Virus record (IMG/VR): IMGVR_UViG_3300036790_000131
Coordinates: 1 to 36,136 of that record
Source: a virus
Reading direction: 5' to 3' (one strand)
DNA length: 36,136 nucleotides
Shown here: positions 1-8,153 of the stretch, one piece after another
How the letters are laid out: each line of letters opens with the position of its first letter
How positions within the stretch are numbered: position 1 is the stretch's first letter
Notes under the pieces: generated by a model
What the model was told of the DNA's origin: nothing
What the model saw: the letters and a program-made list of their open reading frames with translations, nothing else
Databases searched by the model: none
Translations under genes and position numbers: made by a program

Positions 1-2853
1 CTCAGTCAGGTCAGACTGGTTTGACCAATTATGAAGTTGTAGGGTTTCTGGGCTTCCTGCTTGAAATTGCTGAGGAAGGATGCCCGCCTTTTGTTCGGCA
101 TAAGGCCGCGCATTAGGGGATAAATACCCTTCATCTCCTTTTACGAGTAAATTACCCGCAGCATTTCGCATATGCGGACCAAAATTCACCCAGTTATTTT
201 GACCCCTAGTTTCGGAAGTCAAAGCCGGGATCGCTTCCTGCGGAAACATTTGAGCATGTGTTCTATACGCGGCTTCTTCACCCTTCGGGCCAAATTCATA
301 TCCCGATGCTGCGTGACCATACAAGTCATGAATCGCACGAAATTTCTCGTTGTAAGTCAGCCCGGTTTTAGGATCGACATCAGCCATTGGGTGATTCGCA
401 TCCATATCAACACCCGGAAAGAAATACAGATGCTTGTTATTATCAACATCTGCCTTCATTTCTTTCGAGTTCGCGTAGGGTTGACCTTCTTTCGTCCACG
501 GCTCAAATTTGAAACCATCTGCGACCGCGTGATCCCACTGTTCGTCAATCCCCTGTTTCAATGCGCCATAAGTCTTCTGAACTTCGAGACTGGTTGGATC
601 ATGTTTCATCTTGTCAAACGCATCTGCAATTTCCTGTGCACGAGGATGGACTTCGGGTGTAACTGGCTTAACCGCATCACGTCCTTGTGATTGATTAAAA
701 GCATCAGCACTCTGCGCAACTGTACGCTCGTCTGATGGCAAAGGAACAGTACCCGGGGGGCCGAGTTCTCCCCGATCACTCTTCCACAAATCCTTAAAAC
801 GTTCGACAAAACTATTAGGCAAAGAGATAGAAGTACCCATCGCAGTGGACGGGTCTTTCTCCCTTGTCAACAAATTTTTCAAATAATTCGCAGTACGCGA
901 AAACCATTCTCCCCATGCCGGATTGAACATGATTTTATTCATGAGTAATTCGGTAGCAAACTTCCCGGCAACGCCGAGAGGTCCGAGAAGATGAGCCGCT
1001 ACATATTCCGCAGCATATGCACCAACGGAACGAATGTCAGAAAACCCACCACCCAACGGGTCAAAAAGTTTCGATACTGTCTGCCAATTCTGATATCCCT
1101 CCGGGCCAAGAAGTTTCTGGAATGCACCCGGGGCCTGACCGCGACGAATAGCTTTGTTGTCAATCGCCGCTTCAAGTCCACGCATTGTATTGCCGGTGAC
1201 CGAATTCTTGTTCATTGCTGAACGCAGCCCGTTGGCTATATCCTGATACTTCTCGGCATCAGCGCGTAACTGTCGTGCGGAGTCATATTCAGCCGGAGAA
1301 ATCTCATCACTGTGTTGTTTAAACCACCCGTCAAGGGCTTTTTGGGCCTTAGGAATGTCAGTCTTATAAGCCTGTTCGCGGGCGGCTGCATCCGAACTCA
1401 CACCTGCGGCACGAGCCCGGTCGAGATCAGCCTTCAAATCACTATAAGTTTTCGGCTTCTCAGGAATATCTACTTCATCAGGATTGAATTCCTGTGGTTC
1501 GAGTGGAGTCTCTCCCGGAGTCAGAGTCGCATTGTGTTCATTGACGAGATCGTTATAATGGTCGATCCCCGCCTGTTGAGTACGAAGAGCCTCGTCCCGT
1601 TCTTTCTCCCACGCAGACACTTCCCGGTTGGAAATCTGGTCGGCGTGCTGGTATGTCTTTTCAGATGTTGATTTCGCTGTCGATGCAATATCATCAATTG
1701 TCTGGAATTTAGACGGAGTCTGAGTGCCCGAGATAGCTTCGGGAGCAGTTTCACCCAAAATAAGAGCATTGTGAGCATTGATTTTATCTTCTGCTGTCTG
1801 ACCGAGCGAACTAACCATCTGGCGGGTAGCCGCAGGGGTTACCTGCTCTTTTTGGAATTTTTCCGCCGCGCCGGGGGTGGTAAACTTATTCGCAACCTTG
1901 GCCGCGAGCGGAGCTTCTTCTTGTTGAAGTGCCGAAATCGGGGCAGTCACACCCGCCGTCTTTTGGGTAGTCGGACGCAAAAGCGTGCGTTCATCTTTCT
2001 TTTTCTCTAGTGTAGGTGCCGGGGTTTCTAAATCTTGTGTTGGAGACTTACGAACAATAGTATCATGTACTTTACTGACAGTATGTGTAATTGCTGCAAG
2101 TGTCAACAAAGATTGCAATCCAGCACCAGTGATTGCCGACGCATGCTCCTGAGGGGTCATATTACCCCAATTGGCGTATAAATTGGTCAATTCTTTTTTT
2201 GCCGCGACCGTCATCTGGGCGGTGAAAGCTGAACTTAACAAAAGATTGAATATCGGCTTTGCCTCAGCTTCAGGCATTGCCGCAATAATAGCCAAATTCG
2301 TCGGCGTCATCAAACTAGCCACGATTTGTCCTGTCTTCTCGCCAACCCCGGACAGAATAGGATGCTGTTCTTTTGCAGCTTCTTCAAGATTTTGTAGAGA
2401 TGGTTTTAGACCATATGCTGTAGGCATATACGCATCAAAATTTTGAACAGCCGTCAACATTTCAGCGGGTGCTCGACCCACTTCTTTACCTTTCTCAACA
2501 ATCGCGTTTTCAAATTCTTCTAGGGGTTCACTCAGATATTTTCGACCAGCTACAAGCGCGCCAAGCGCGCTTTCAGGAATCCCCGACCCTATATCCTCTG
2601 TTACACGGTCAGACAAAGATTTCTGGGTTCCTGCCGGAACCGAAGGTGGTGGAGTCGCACTATTAGTGGGATTGACCTGAGAAAAAATATCAGGAGCAGA
2701 CGTTGCCTTCGTCAAATCCGACGAAGTCGCCCCACCGCCTAAAGTCACGGGTATTCCGCCTACATTAGGTTGGTCGGTCGTCCCGTTGGTTACCGGGGTT
2801 GGAATGGAAACAGATTGCTTCGGTGGATTAACTTGGTCAAAAATGTTTCCCAT
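1..2853 (-). CDS. Large internal-virion-like protein, C-terminus beyond the window (951 residues visible)
   Basis: An open frame runs from ATG at 2853 to the left edge without a stop, so at least 951 residues are encoded and the C-terminus is missing. The N-terminus is rich in P, T and S and carries a short motif twice, NIFDQVNPP near residue 3 and DIFSQVNPT near residue 54. The middle (about 330-540) is charged and helical. Around residues 620-650 is a hydrophobic, glycine-containing stretch. Residues about 832-894 form a compact conserved-looking block with FRAIHDLYGHA, a GEE/RTHAQMF segment and ETRGQNNWVNFGP. I have seen this His- and Trp-containing block in other large phage proteins but cannot name the family or its activity. 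Position after the tail genes and size fit an ejected internal virion protein, as in podoviruses; this is inference. It lies 8 bases after the 756-residue gene. Confidence 0.8.
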   Translation of the reverse strand, partial: MGNIFDQVNPPKQSVSIPTPVTNGTTDQPNVGGIPVTLGGGATSSDLTKATSAPDIFSQVNPTNSATPPPSVPAGTQKSLSDRVTEDIGSGIPESALGALVAGRKYLSEPLEEFENAIVEKGKEVGRAPAEMLTAVQNFDAYMPTAYGLKPSLQNLEEAAKEQHPILSGVGEKTGQIVASLMTPTNLAIIAAMPEAEAKPIFNLLLSSAFTAQMTVAAKKELTNLYANWGNMTPQEHASAITGAGLQSLLTLAAITHTVSKVHDTIVRKSPTQDLETPAPTLEKKKDERTLLRPTTQKTAGVTAPISALQQEEAPLAAKVANKFTTPGAAEKFQKEQVTPAATRQMVSSLGQTAEDKINAHNALILGETAPEAISGTQTPSKFQTIDDIASTAKSTSEKTYQHADQISNREVSAWEKERDEALRTQQAGIDHYNDLVNEHNATLTPGETPLEPQEFNPDEVDIPEKPKTYSDLKADLDRARAAGVSSDAAAREQAYKTDIPKAQKALDGWFKQHSDEISPAEYDSARQLRADAEKYQDIANGLRSAMNKNSVTGNTMRGLEAAIDNKAIRRGQAPGAFQKLLGPEGYQNWQTVSKLFDPLGGGFSDIRSVGAYAAEYVAAHLLGPLGVAGKFATELLMNKIMFNPAWGEWFSRTANYLKNLLTREKDPSTAMGTSISLPNSFVERFKDLWKSDRGELGPPGTVPLPSDERTVAQSADAFNQSQGRDAVKPVTPEVHPRAQEIADAFDKMKHDPTSLEVQKTYGALKQGIDEQWDHAVADGFKFEPWTKEGQPYANSKEMKADVDNNKHLYFFPGVDMDANHPMADVDPKTGLTYNEKFRAIHDLYGHAASGYEFGPKGEEAAYRTHAQMFPQEAIPALTSETRGQNNWVNFGPHMRNAAGNLLVKGDEGYLSPNARPYAEQKAGILPQQFQAGSPETLQLHNWSNQSDLTE

Positions 2854-2861
2854 GATTCTCC

Positions 2862-5132
2862 TTAAAACGTCCAACCGTTAGTTTTTGCTATCTTCTGGGC
2901 GAGTTGATTGTTACCGCCAGCAACAGTAACAAATTGTTTCGCGATTGCCGGATCAGTCAACGGTTGTCCATTACCCCTCGGAAGAGCTATTGATAACGGA
3001 ATGGATTGAGAAGCAACTCCGAGACGTTGTAAAGCCGCCTTGCCCTTGTCACTAACTAGATTCGGATAAGTTGTACCCATCGTCCCAAGATACTTTCGAC
3101 CCATTGCAGCCAGTCGAATGTCAGCACTCTTAGCCAATTGTTTTAGAGTTGCTTCAATCTTCGCCGGGGATGAATCATCACTAGTTACCGTCTTCATCAT
3201 CTCGATATCGCTCTCGTGTTCGGCACGATTAGCATTCAAGAAAGAATTGAACTCTTTCCGAACGGGCTCTAACGCGGTCTGGAATTGAGCAAAGTCCGTA
3301 TCGTTCTTCGCATTATTCATAATCCAGTTCATAGAACGGTTGATAATCGGACTCGGGGAACCCGCAATCAACTTTTTCCGCATACTGTCAGTTGCATCCA
3401 GAGCATCATCAACGTGACCAAGGAAGGTATCAAAGGTCACTATATTCTGACCCGTGGAGCCCTTCTTATTCCCGCTATAATCCTCGTACATATTCGCCTT
3501 AGTTTCAAGGGCTGATGGGCTGAAATCCGCTGGGTCCAACCCCCGGGATTGCGCTTCTTTAGCGATAGCGTTCGCCATGACCGTTTTCTGTGCGCCACGA
3601 TACGACGTGATATCTTTCAACTTAGTAATATCACCGTCAACAATGTTCTTTGCCTGTTGCTCGATGGCGGGTTCGTCAGTTTCCGCAACAATACGGGCAT
3701 TCGCGCTGTCACTCGCCTTAGTTTTATTCTCCTGCTCGTTCAAGTCAACAACCTTTTGAGCTTCTGAAATCTGTTCCGGGGTAGAATTCGGATTAGCCAA
3801 GATAGCATTTGCCGCTGCCAAATTCTTAGCACCCGCACCCGCGAACAATCCTTCCGCCTTAGCTTTCGATTCCGCTTCGAGACGTTCCGTCTTCTTGCCC
3901 TCGATGTAGTCCTGAGCGTCCTCGGGAGTCATGCCAATCAGATTGAGCAAATCCCCGCCGTTTGGAGCATGCAACAAAGTATCAAGAATATTATCCGGTC
4001 TATTATCCACCGTGTTACCCGCGCCCACTGATTGAGTCAACGAGTACAAGGTAGACATGAGATTTCGATTCTTACGAATCACGGGAGCAAGATTCACATC
4101 TTTTGCTTTATCCCCAAGAATTTCCTTACCCAGAGTATTCAAAAGATTCTCACCAAACGTCACCGCTTGGTAATCATGCATTGCACTGACATACGCGTTG
4201 ACGGGGAGCCGAACATTACCACCTGTTGCTGCATGAATGTCCTTAAATTGACTGTTCACCTCGGCTAGTTTATCGGCAACCTCTTTTGGAAGTTGAATAT
4301 TTTTCAAATCAGGATTGAGAATAGCGTAAGTCGGCTCTTCTTCTTCCTGTTGAGTTTGTGAATTAAAAACCAGTTTCGTACCATCCATAATGACGTTTGA
4401 GTCAGTCAACTTATGACCGCTATTCGGGGCAGTTACTTCATCTGCGGAAAGTCCTTGTTGCAAAAATGCTTTCGGCGCATTCGGGTCTGATGTTCTAGTC
4501 TTTTCGTATTCATCAAAAGCTGACTTAAAGATTTGGGCGTTTTCGTTCTGTTCAGTCAACATTTCATGCTGAGTATGAGCAGACGCAGCCTGCAACTGTA
4601 CCAGTTTCGCGTTGTTCTGAATCGTCATCAGCTTCCGAGTCTGCATATCGTCAATCTGTTTCTGCGCGGCAGCATTCCGGTTTTGAATGACGTTCTTTCC
4701 TGCTTGCGCGGCATTTGCGCCCGTTGCCGAATAATCGTTCGTTGGCCCGTAAGGAGTCTCCCGGTAGGAATTCGGGACAAGCATTCCCGAGAGGGCGGCT
4801 GCAACAATTGCCTTGCCCATTGAGCTTCTGCTCTGCGGGACTTGACGGCGTTGTCCAGTTACCGGATCGGTCACCATCACCGGGCCACCCGACATAGTTT
4901 TGAGAATGCCATCAAAGAGACGGGCATGTAACGAGGGAGGTGTCGCTTGTGGCGCAAGTGTAGGCGTCGTTGACGGAGTCTGGGGCAACGTCGGCATCGG
5001 CGAATTTCCGGAGGGTCCTGCCGGGGGTATTTGCGGAGTAGTCGTCGGAGTTGTAGGAGCCGCCGGAGGTGTTGTTACCGGGGGATTTGCTACAGTAGTC
5101 GAGGGTGTCGTTGGTTGCATTAAATCAGTCAT
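2862..5132 (-). CDS. Probable internal virion protein, 756 residues
   Basis: Starts at ATG 5132 with AAGGA five bases upstream. The first 80 residues are almost entirely P, T, A and S, a disordered tail common in virion proteins. The rest is soluble, rich in A, Q, K and D, with long predicted helices, for example 120-230 and 400-480, and no recognisable catalytic motif. No signal peptide or clear membrane span is seen. It sits between a 215-residue gp14-like gene and the giant downstream gene, the place where podoviruses encode proteins ejected into the host with the DNA. I do not recognise a specific family; the role is inferred from position, size and composition. Confidence 0.75.
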   Translation of the reverse strand: MTDLMQPTTPSTTVANPPVTTPPAAPTTPTTTPQIPPAGPSGNSPMPTLPQTPSTTPTLAPQATPPSLHARLFDGILKTMSGGPVMVTDPVTGQRRQVPQSRSSMGKAIVAAALSGMLVPNSYRETPYGPTNDYSATGANAAQAGKNVIQNRNAAAQKQIDDMQTRKLMTIQNNAKLVQLQAASAHTQHEMLTEQNENAQIFKSAFDEYEKTRTSDPNAPKAFLQQGLSADEVTAPNSGHKLTDSNVIMDGTKLVFNSQTQQEEEEPTYAILNPDLKNIQLPKEVADKLAEVNSQFKDIHAATGGNVRLPVNAYVSAMHDYQAVTFGENLLNTLGKEILGDKAKDVNLAPVIRKNRNLMSTLYSLTQSVGAGNTVDNRPDNILDTLLHAPNGGDLLNLIGMTPEDAQDYIEGKKTERLEAESKAKAEGLFAGAGAKNLAAANAILANPNSTPEQISEAQKVVDLNEQENKTKASDSANARIVAETDEPAIEQQAKNIVDGDITKLKDITSYRGAQKTVMANAIAKEAQSRGLDPADFSPSALETKANMYEDYSGNKKGSTGQNIVTFDTFLGHVDDALDATDSMRKKLIAGSPSPIINRSMNWIMNNAKNDTDFAQFQTALEPVRKEFNSFLNANRAEHESDIEMMKTVTSDDSSPAKIEATLKQLAKSADIRLAAMGRKYLGTMGTTYPNLVSDKGKAALQRLGVASQSIPLSIALPRGNGQPLTDPAIAKQFVTVAGGNNQLAQKIAKTNGWTF

Positions 5133-5139
5133 TGTGTCC

Positions 5140-5787
5140 TTAACTAACTACGTTATTACCTAAATCTTTTCCGACTTGACCCGCAAAGCCACCAGTAAAG
5201 GCTCCGGCTGCGCCCATCCCGAGTTTCATTATATCGGTCTTCCACCAATTGTCTTGTGTATCTATATTTTGCTGTGAAGTCTCTGCATTTTGCAAAGAAT
5301 CCGTTGCGTTTTTATTCGCCGCGTTGGATGCGTTAAAAACATTCGGTGCTTGTTCTTCCGCGCCCGCCGCTTGGAAGAAATTCTGTCGTCCGGTGGCATA
5401 ATTCTCTTGTTGAATTTCATTTTGCGCAGCGGCAGTATCCGCTGCGGCTTTTTGTTCCGCCGACATGACCGTCGCTTGCGTGCTACCCGCAGGTGTGACG
5501 GTGTTTCCGCCACCAATCGCAGCCGCGCCCGATGCCGCCGCTCCCTTAAGATTTCGCGCTTCGGTTGCTCCCGCCTGTTCGGCGGATGCCTGTCGAGCAT
5601 TCAATTCAGCTTGACTAAACCCAGCTTGGCTGGGTCCACCACTTACGATAGTCTGCATAGAATTCATGATGTTATTGAACACTGAATTCGAGCCAGCAAA
5701 CACCGTACCTGCCTCGGAGGTCACCTGCTTAGAAAACTGCTGGACCTGTTGATTAATAGCCTTGAGGGCTGAACTCGGACCACACAT
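5140..5787 (-). CDS. gp14-like internal virion protein, 215 residues
   Basis: The start at 5787 is preferred over an upstream alternative start because AAAAGGA precedes it by five bases and the protein then begins MCGPSSALKAI. An MC-x-P opening is typical of small podovirus internal virion proteins of the T7 gp14 type. The body is rich in A, Q, N and G and lacks strong hydrophobic stretches until a glycine/alanine segment near residues 185-207 (LGMGAAGAFTGGFAG), which could insert into or cross a membrane. It stands first of three consecutive virion-like genes, 7 bases before the 756-residue gene. T7 gp14 forms part of the channel used during DNA ejection; transferring that role here is inference. 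Confidence 0.65.
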   Translation of the reverse strand: MCGPSSALKAINQQVQQFSKQVTSEAGTVFAGSNSVFNNIMNSMQTIVSGGPSQAGFSQAELNARQASAEQAGATEARNLKGAAASGAAAIGGGNTVTPAGSTQATVMSAEQKAAADTAAAQNEIQQENYATGRQNFFQAAGAEEQAPNVFNASNAANKNATDSLQNAETSQQNIDTQDNWWKTDIMKLGMGAAGAFTGGFAGQVGKDLGNNVVS

Positions 5788-5797
5788 GGGATTCCTT

Positions 5798-6190
5798 TTA
5801 TAACGCCAAGAGATATTCATCCCCGGAGTGTTTCATCTTCATTACTTTGACAAAAAAATTCGCCAGTTCCGGGTAACTCGTTTTGATAATCACTTCAGTA
5901 AAACCGCTTGCTCTCGCCTTTTCTACCGCATCACGCAAGCCTTGAATAATCGCACGCGCATTACGAGATTTGTCGGTACCATCTGCCCATACACATGAGA
6001 TACGCAGGGTTTTCGTATACCGAACAAAAGAGATCGGACCTTTTTGGTCTTCAATGACCTGTACTTCTTTCGGAGTAGAGTCCCCGGTAAAATGCTCTAT
6101 ACTCCATTCCCCCGGATGAAATGTATCCGCGTCAATCGCCGATTGTAACGGGAGAATATCATCTTCTTCAAATTTCCGAATCTTCAGCAT
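5798..6190 (-). CDS. GNAT-like acetyltransferase, 130 residues
   Basis: The protein begins MLKIRKFEEDD at ATG 6190, directly after AGGAGG; an in-frame TTG at 6211 has no such site. The order of strands and helices, an opening IRKFEEDDILPLQ, a central strand pair (ISFVRYTKTLRISCVWAD), then a helix following a short N-A-R turn and a final EVIIKTSYPELANFFVKVMKM segment, resembles compact GNAT proteins found beside phage tail and internal virion genes. The acetyl-CoA pyrophosphate loop is not a clear QxxGxG/A, so activity is uncertain. It could be a structural derivative of the fold. Its place between tail and internal virion genes matches similar genes in T7-like phages. Confidence 0.55.
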   Translation of the reverse strand: MLKIRKFEEDDILPLQSAIDADTFHPGEWSIEHFTGDSTPKEVQVIEDQKGPISFVRYTKTLRISCVWADGTDKSRNARAIIQGLRDAVEKARASGFTEVIIKTSYPELANFFVKVMKMKHSGDEYLLAL

Positions 6191-6197
6191 AGACCTC

Positions 6198-6674
6198 CTA
6201 GAGCGCTTCAATCCGAATGCTTAATGCATATTTCATGGCGAGGGGCGTGCCTGAAGCATATCCCGAGGTTGCATACTGAATAGAAGAAGCAGCAGCGTTA
6301 ATGACCGCTATCGCCTGCTGATAAGTTGTCGTAGTATTCCCGGCATTAGTAGGCGTAATCGTCACCGATTGTGCAACACTGTTGTTATCATCCGTCCACG
6401 TAATCTGAACAGAAGGTAAAGTCGAGGATACCAAATCTGCGGTAGTCACAATGATATAAACTGAAATACGGTAAATCCCGGCTACGGGGCTCGCAACCAA
6501 ATTCGTGGCCGAAATGCTTGTATCTTGTGCGGTTAAATCCACATCATTGGCCGTCAATTGGATGGCGGATGCTGGAACATACGCCGAATCATTACCTGCG
6601 CCGTCGCTCAGGAACTTGACATTAATCCCACCCGCTGCTGCTGCGGGTACCGAATCATTAAAGTTTGATGCCAT
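6198..6674 (-). CDS. Tail-associated beta-rich protein, 158 residues
   Basis: Start ATG 6674 with GGAG five bases upstream; the start lies inside the last 17 bases of the preceding HNH gene. The sequence is rich in T, S, A and N with alternating hydrophobic residues, for example GIYRISVYIIVTTAD and SVQITWTDD, as in a small beta-sandwich. It resembles short proteins encoded near phage tail fibres that form the outer layer of the tail or a fibre tip. No catalytic motif is visible. Function is inferred from the fold-like pattern and position. Confidence 0.6.
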   Translation of the reverse strand: MASNFNDSVPAAAAGGINVKFLSDGAGNDSAYVPASAIQLTANDVDLTAQDTSISATNLVASPVAGIYRISVYIIVTTADLVSSTLPSVQITWTDDNNSVAQSVTITPTNAGNTTTTYQQAIAVINAAASSIQYATSGYASGTPLAMKYALSIRIEAL

Positions 6675-7137
6675 ACGTCTCCAAATATTCTGCTGCTAAA
6701 CGAAGAGCAACAGGGTCATCTCGAAACAACCCTAATCCTGCATTACACTTTCGGTGAAGTATTCCGCGAATACATTTCCCACAACTTTTCCGACCAGAAC
6801 AACATCGATGGTCATGGTCGATAACAGGGGCATCTGCGAAACCTAACGTTCGTGTCGTTACCAATAAAGCCAAAGGCTTATTGCACAAAAGACACAATCC
6901 GTTCTGTTCGGTAATCCTAGCATTCAACTCACTTATGGTTACCTTATGACGTGCCCTAAGGGAACGTTTTTTATAATATTCGGGGTCTGATAGTGCCGCA
7001 GGATTAATGTATGTCTTCGCGTATTTTCGATTCCATTCTTTCTTACAAATTTTACATTGACGCCCACGTCCCACCCCGTATATGTTTTCAGGTGAAAGTT
7101 CATGACCTTGATTACAGTGGGTTTTTCTAGCTGTCAT
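6658..7137 (-). CDS. Free-standing HNH endonuclease, endonuclease VII type, 159 residues
   Basis: A DNA endonuclease of the recombination endonuclease VII/HNH family, probably a homing enzyme. An N-terminal zinc knuckle is formed by C8, H12, C28 and C31. The nuclease core has C82xxC85, the DHDH metal site at 107-110, a short insertion with several cysteines (112-122), and RGILHRKCN at 124-132 with the expected asparagine. All key residues are present, so activity is plausible. ATG 7137 follows a GGGGG-rich site by about six bases and lies one base after the upstream stop; an ATG at 7149 in the same frame is possible. The 3' end overlaps the next gene by 17 bases, as expected for an element inserted precisely at a gene junction. 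Unlike the capsid HNH gene, no intron surrounds it. Confidence 0.85.
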   Translation of the reverse strand: MTARKTHCNQGHELSPENIYGVGRGRQCKICKKEWNRKYAKTYINPAALSDPEYYKKRSLRARHKVTISELNARITEQNGLCLLCNKPLALLVTTRTLGFADAPVIDHDHRCCSGRKSCGKCIRGILHRKCNAGLGLFRDDPVALRLAAEYLETYGIKL

Positions 7138-7138
7138 T

Positions 7139-7450
7139 TTATCCCCCATCGCTGGTTCCGTTTATCTCGACACCCCAAACGGAAGCCGCGTCGGAAATTC
7201 CATTGATAAATATTTGCTTAGTCGCACCTGAGCCGGTGGGACGACCATTCACGTAAATCGCTTCGCCCGCAGCCCACTCGATTTGAGAATCTGCACCAAC
7301 ATATACTAAAATTTGACCGTCCTCGGGAGGCGTCGATTCTACGTGGGTATTCTGGATTCCCGTGACTGTGACTTGTGATGCGCCCGCTGGTCCTGAAATA
7401 TCACCCGTCAGGGGAGATTGGGAAGCCGGGTAGGTTTGACGATTCATCAT
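7139..7450 (-). CDS. Small tail protein, 103 residues
   Basis: Begins at ATG 7450 or the adjacent ATG 7447; its start overlaps the stop of the preceding gene (ATGA). Composition is G, S, T and P rich. An opening of the type SPLTGDISGPAGASQVTVTG resembles N-terminal segments of phage tail-fibre and structural proteins with collagen- or beta-helix-like turns. The C-terminal half (QIEWAAGEAIYVNGRPTG) has alternating beta character. No enzyme motif is present. It belongs to the tail cluster and lies directly before the HNH gene. Confidence 0.55.
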   Translation of the reverse strand: MMNRQTYPASQSPLTGDISGPAGASQVTVTGIQNTHVESTPPEDGQILVYVGADSQIEWAAGEAIYVNGRPTGSGATKQIFINGISDAASVWGVEINGTSDGG

Positions 7451-8145
7451 GTCTCCAAAGGCAAAAATTGGAAGGTCACCAGAGTAGTTCCCACCCCAGT
7501 ACTCGTAGATGGGTTAACTACTGTGATGTATACAGTCGTGGATTGGGGAGAATCTGCATTTGCCCCGAGAATGTTTTGAAAGGCCCAGTTGTATGGAGCC
7601 GTATCAAAAATAACATCCACGATTACGCCCGCGCTGACCTCAAAAGGAACTGCGGTATCTGATGCTCGCGGGCTATCAATACTTTGGGAAAGCGCCGTAC
7701 CATACATCCGAATCTCGACTGGACTCGTTGCTGATATTTGTAACAGTTGAAACGATTTTGCCAACGTAACAACACCTGTATACGCCTGACCGGGGGCGAG
7801 AGTCGGAACCGCCAATGTAGCCGAAGCCGACACTAGGGTTGCCGTACCCGAGCTAGAACTACTTTGTTGAATTACCGTCGTATTCGTTGTCGTGGAAGAC
7901 GTTCCAGTTCCCGCTTGTTGTACCGGGAGTGGAATGACTCGACGGGTCGGAATTTTTCCGCTTTCATCAAATTGCCGAAGCGTATCCACTGTCGCTGAAA
8001 AAGGCGGAAGCGGACATCTCCGGTAGGGATTAGTCCCAGTCCCCAACCCCTGCATAGACATTACCGGGGTTGGAGATGGAGGATTTTCAACTTCCGAAAA
8101 ACCTTTAGGGCTAGAACTCCGAAGTGATTGCTGTAATGGCGGCAT
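7447..8145 (-). CDS. Tail-associated structural protein, 232 residues
   Basis: Start ATG 8145 with AGGAGT upstream, 8 bases after the 1430-residue gene. Residues 1-75 are proline-rich and polar. A serine/threonine run (about 82-105, SSTTTNTTVIQQSSSSSG) forms a flexible linker. Residues about 110-230 form an all-beta region with LAPGQAYTGVVTLAKSFQLLQISATSPVEIRMYG, which resembles small jelly-roll tail proteins. The split into linker and beta domain suggests an adaptor or fibre component. I do not recognise a named family. Confidence 0.6.
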   Translation of the reverse strand: MPPLQQSLRSSSPKGFSEVENPPSPTPVMSMQGLGTGTNPYRRCPLPPFSATVDTLRQFDESGKIPTRRVIPLPVQQAGTGTSSTTTNTTVIQQSSSSSGTATLVSASATLAVPTLAPGQAYTGVVTLAKSFQLLQISATSPVEIRMYGTALSQSIDSPRASDTAVPFEVSAGVIVDVIFDTAPYNWAFQNILGANADSPQSTTVYITVVNPSTSTGVGTTLVTFQFLPLET

Positions 8146-8153
8146 GCCACTCC

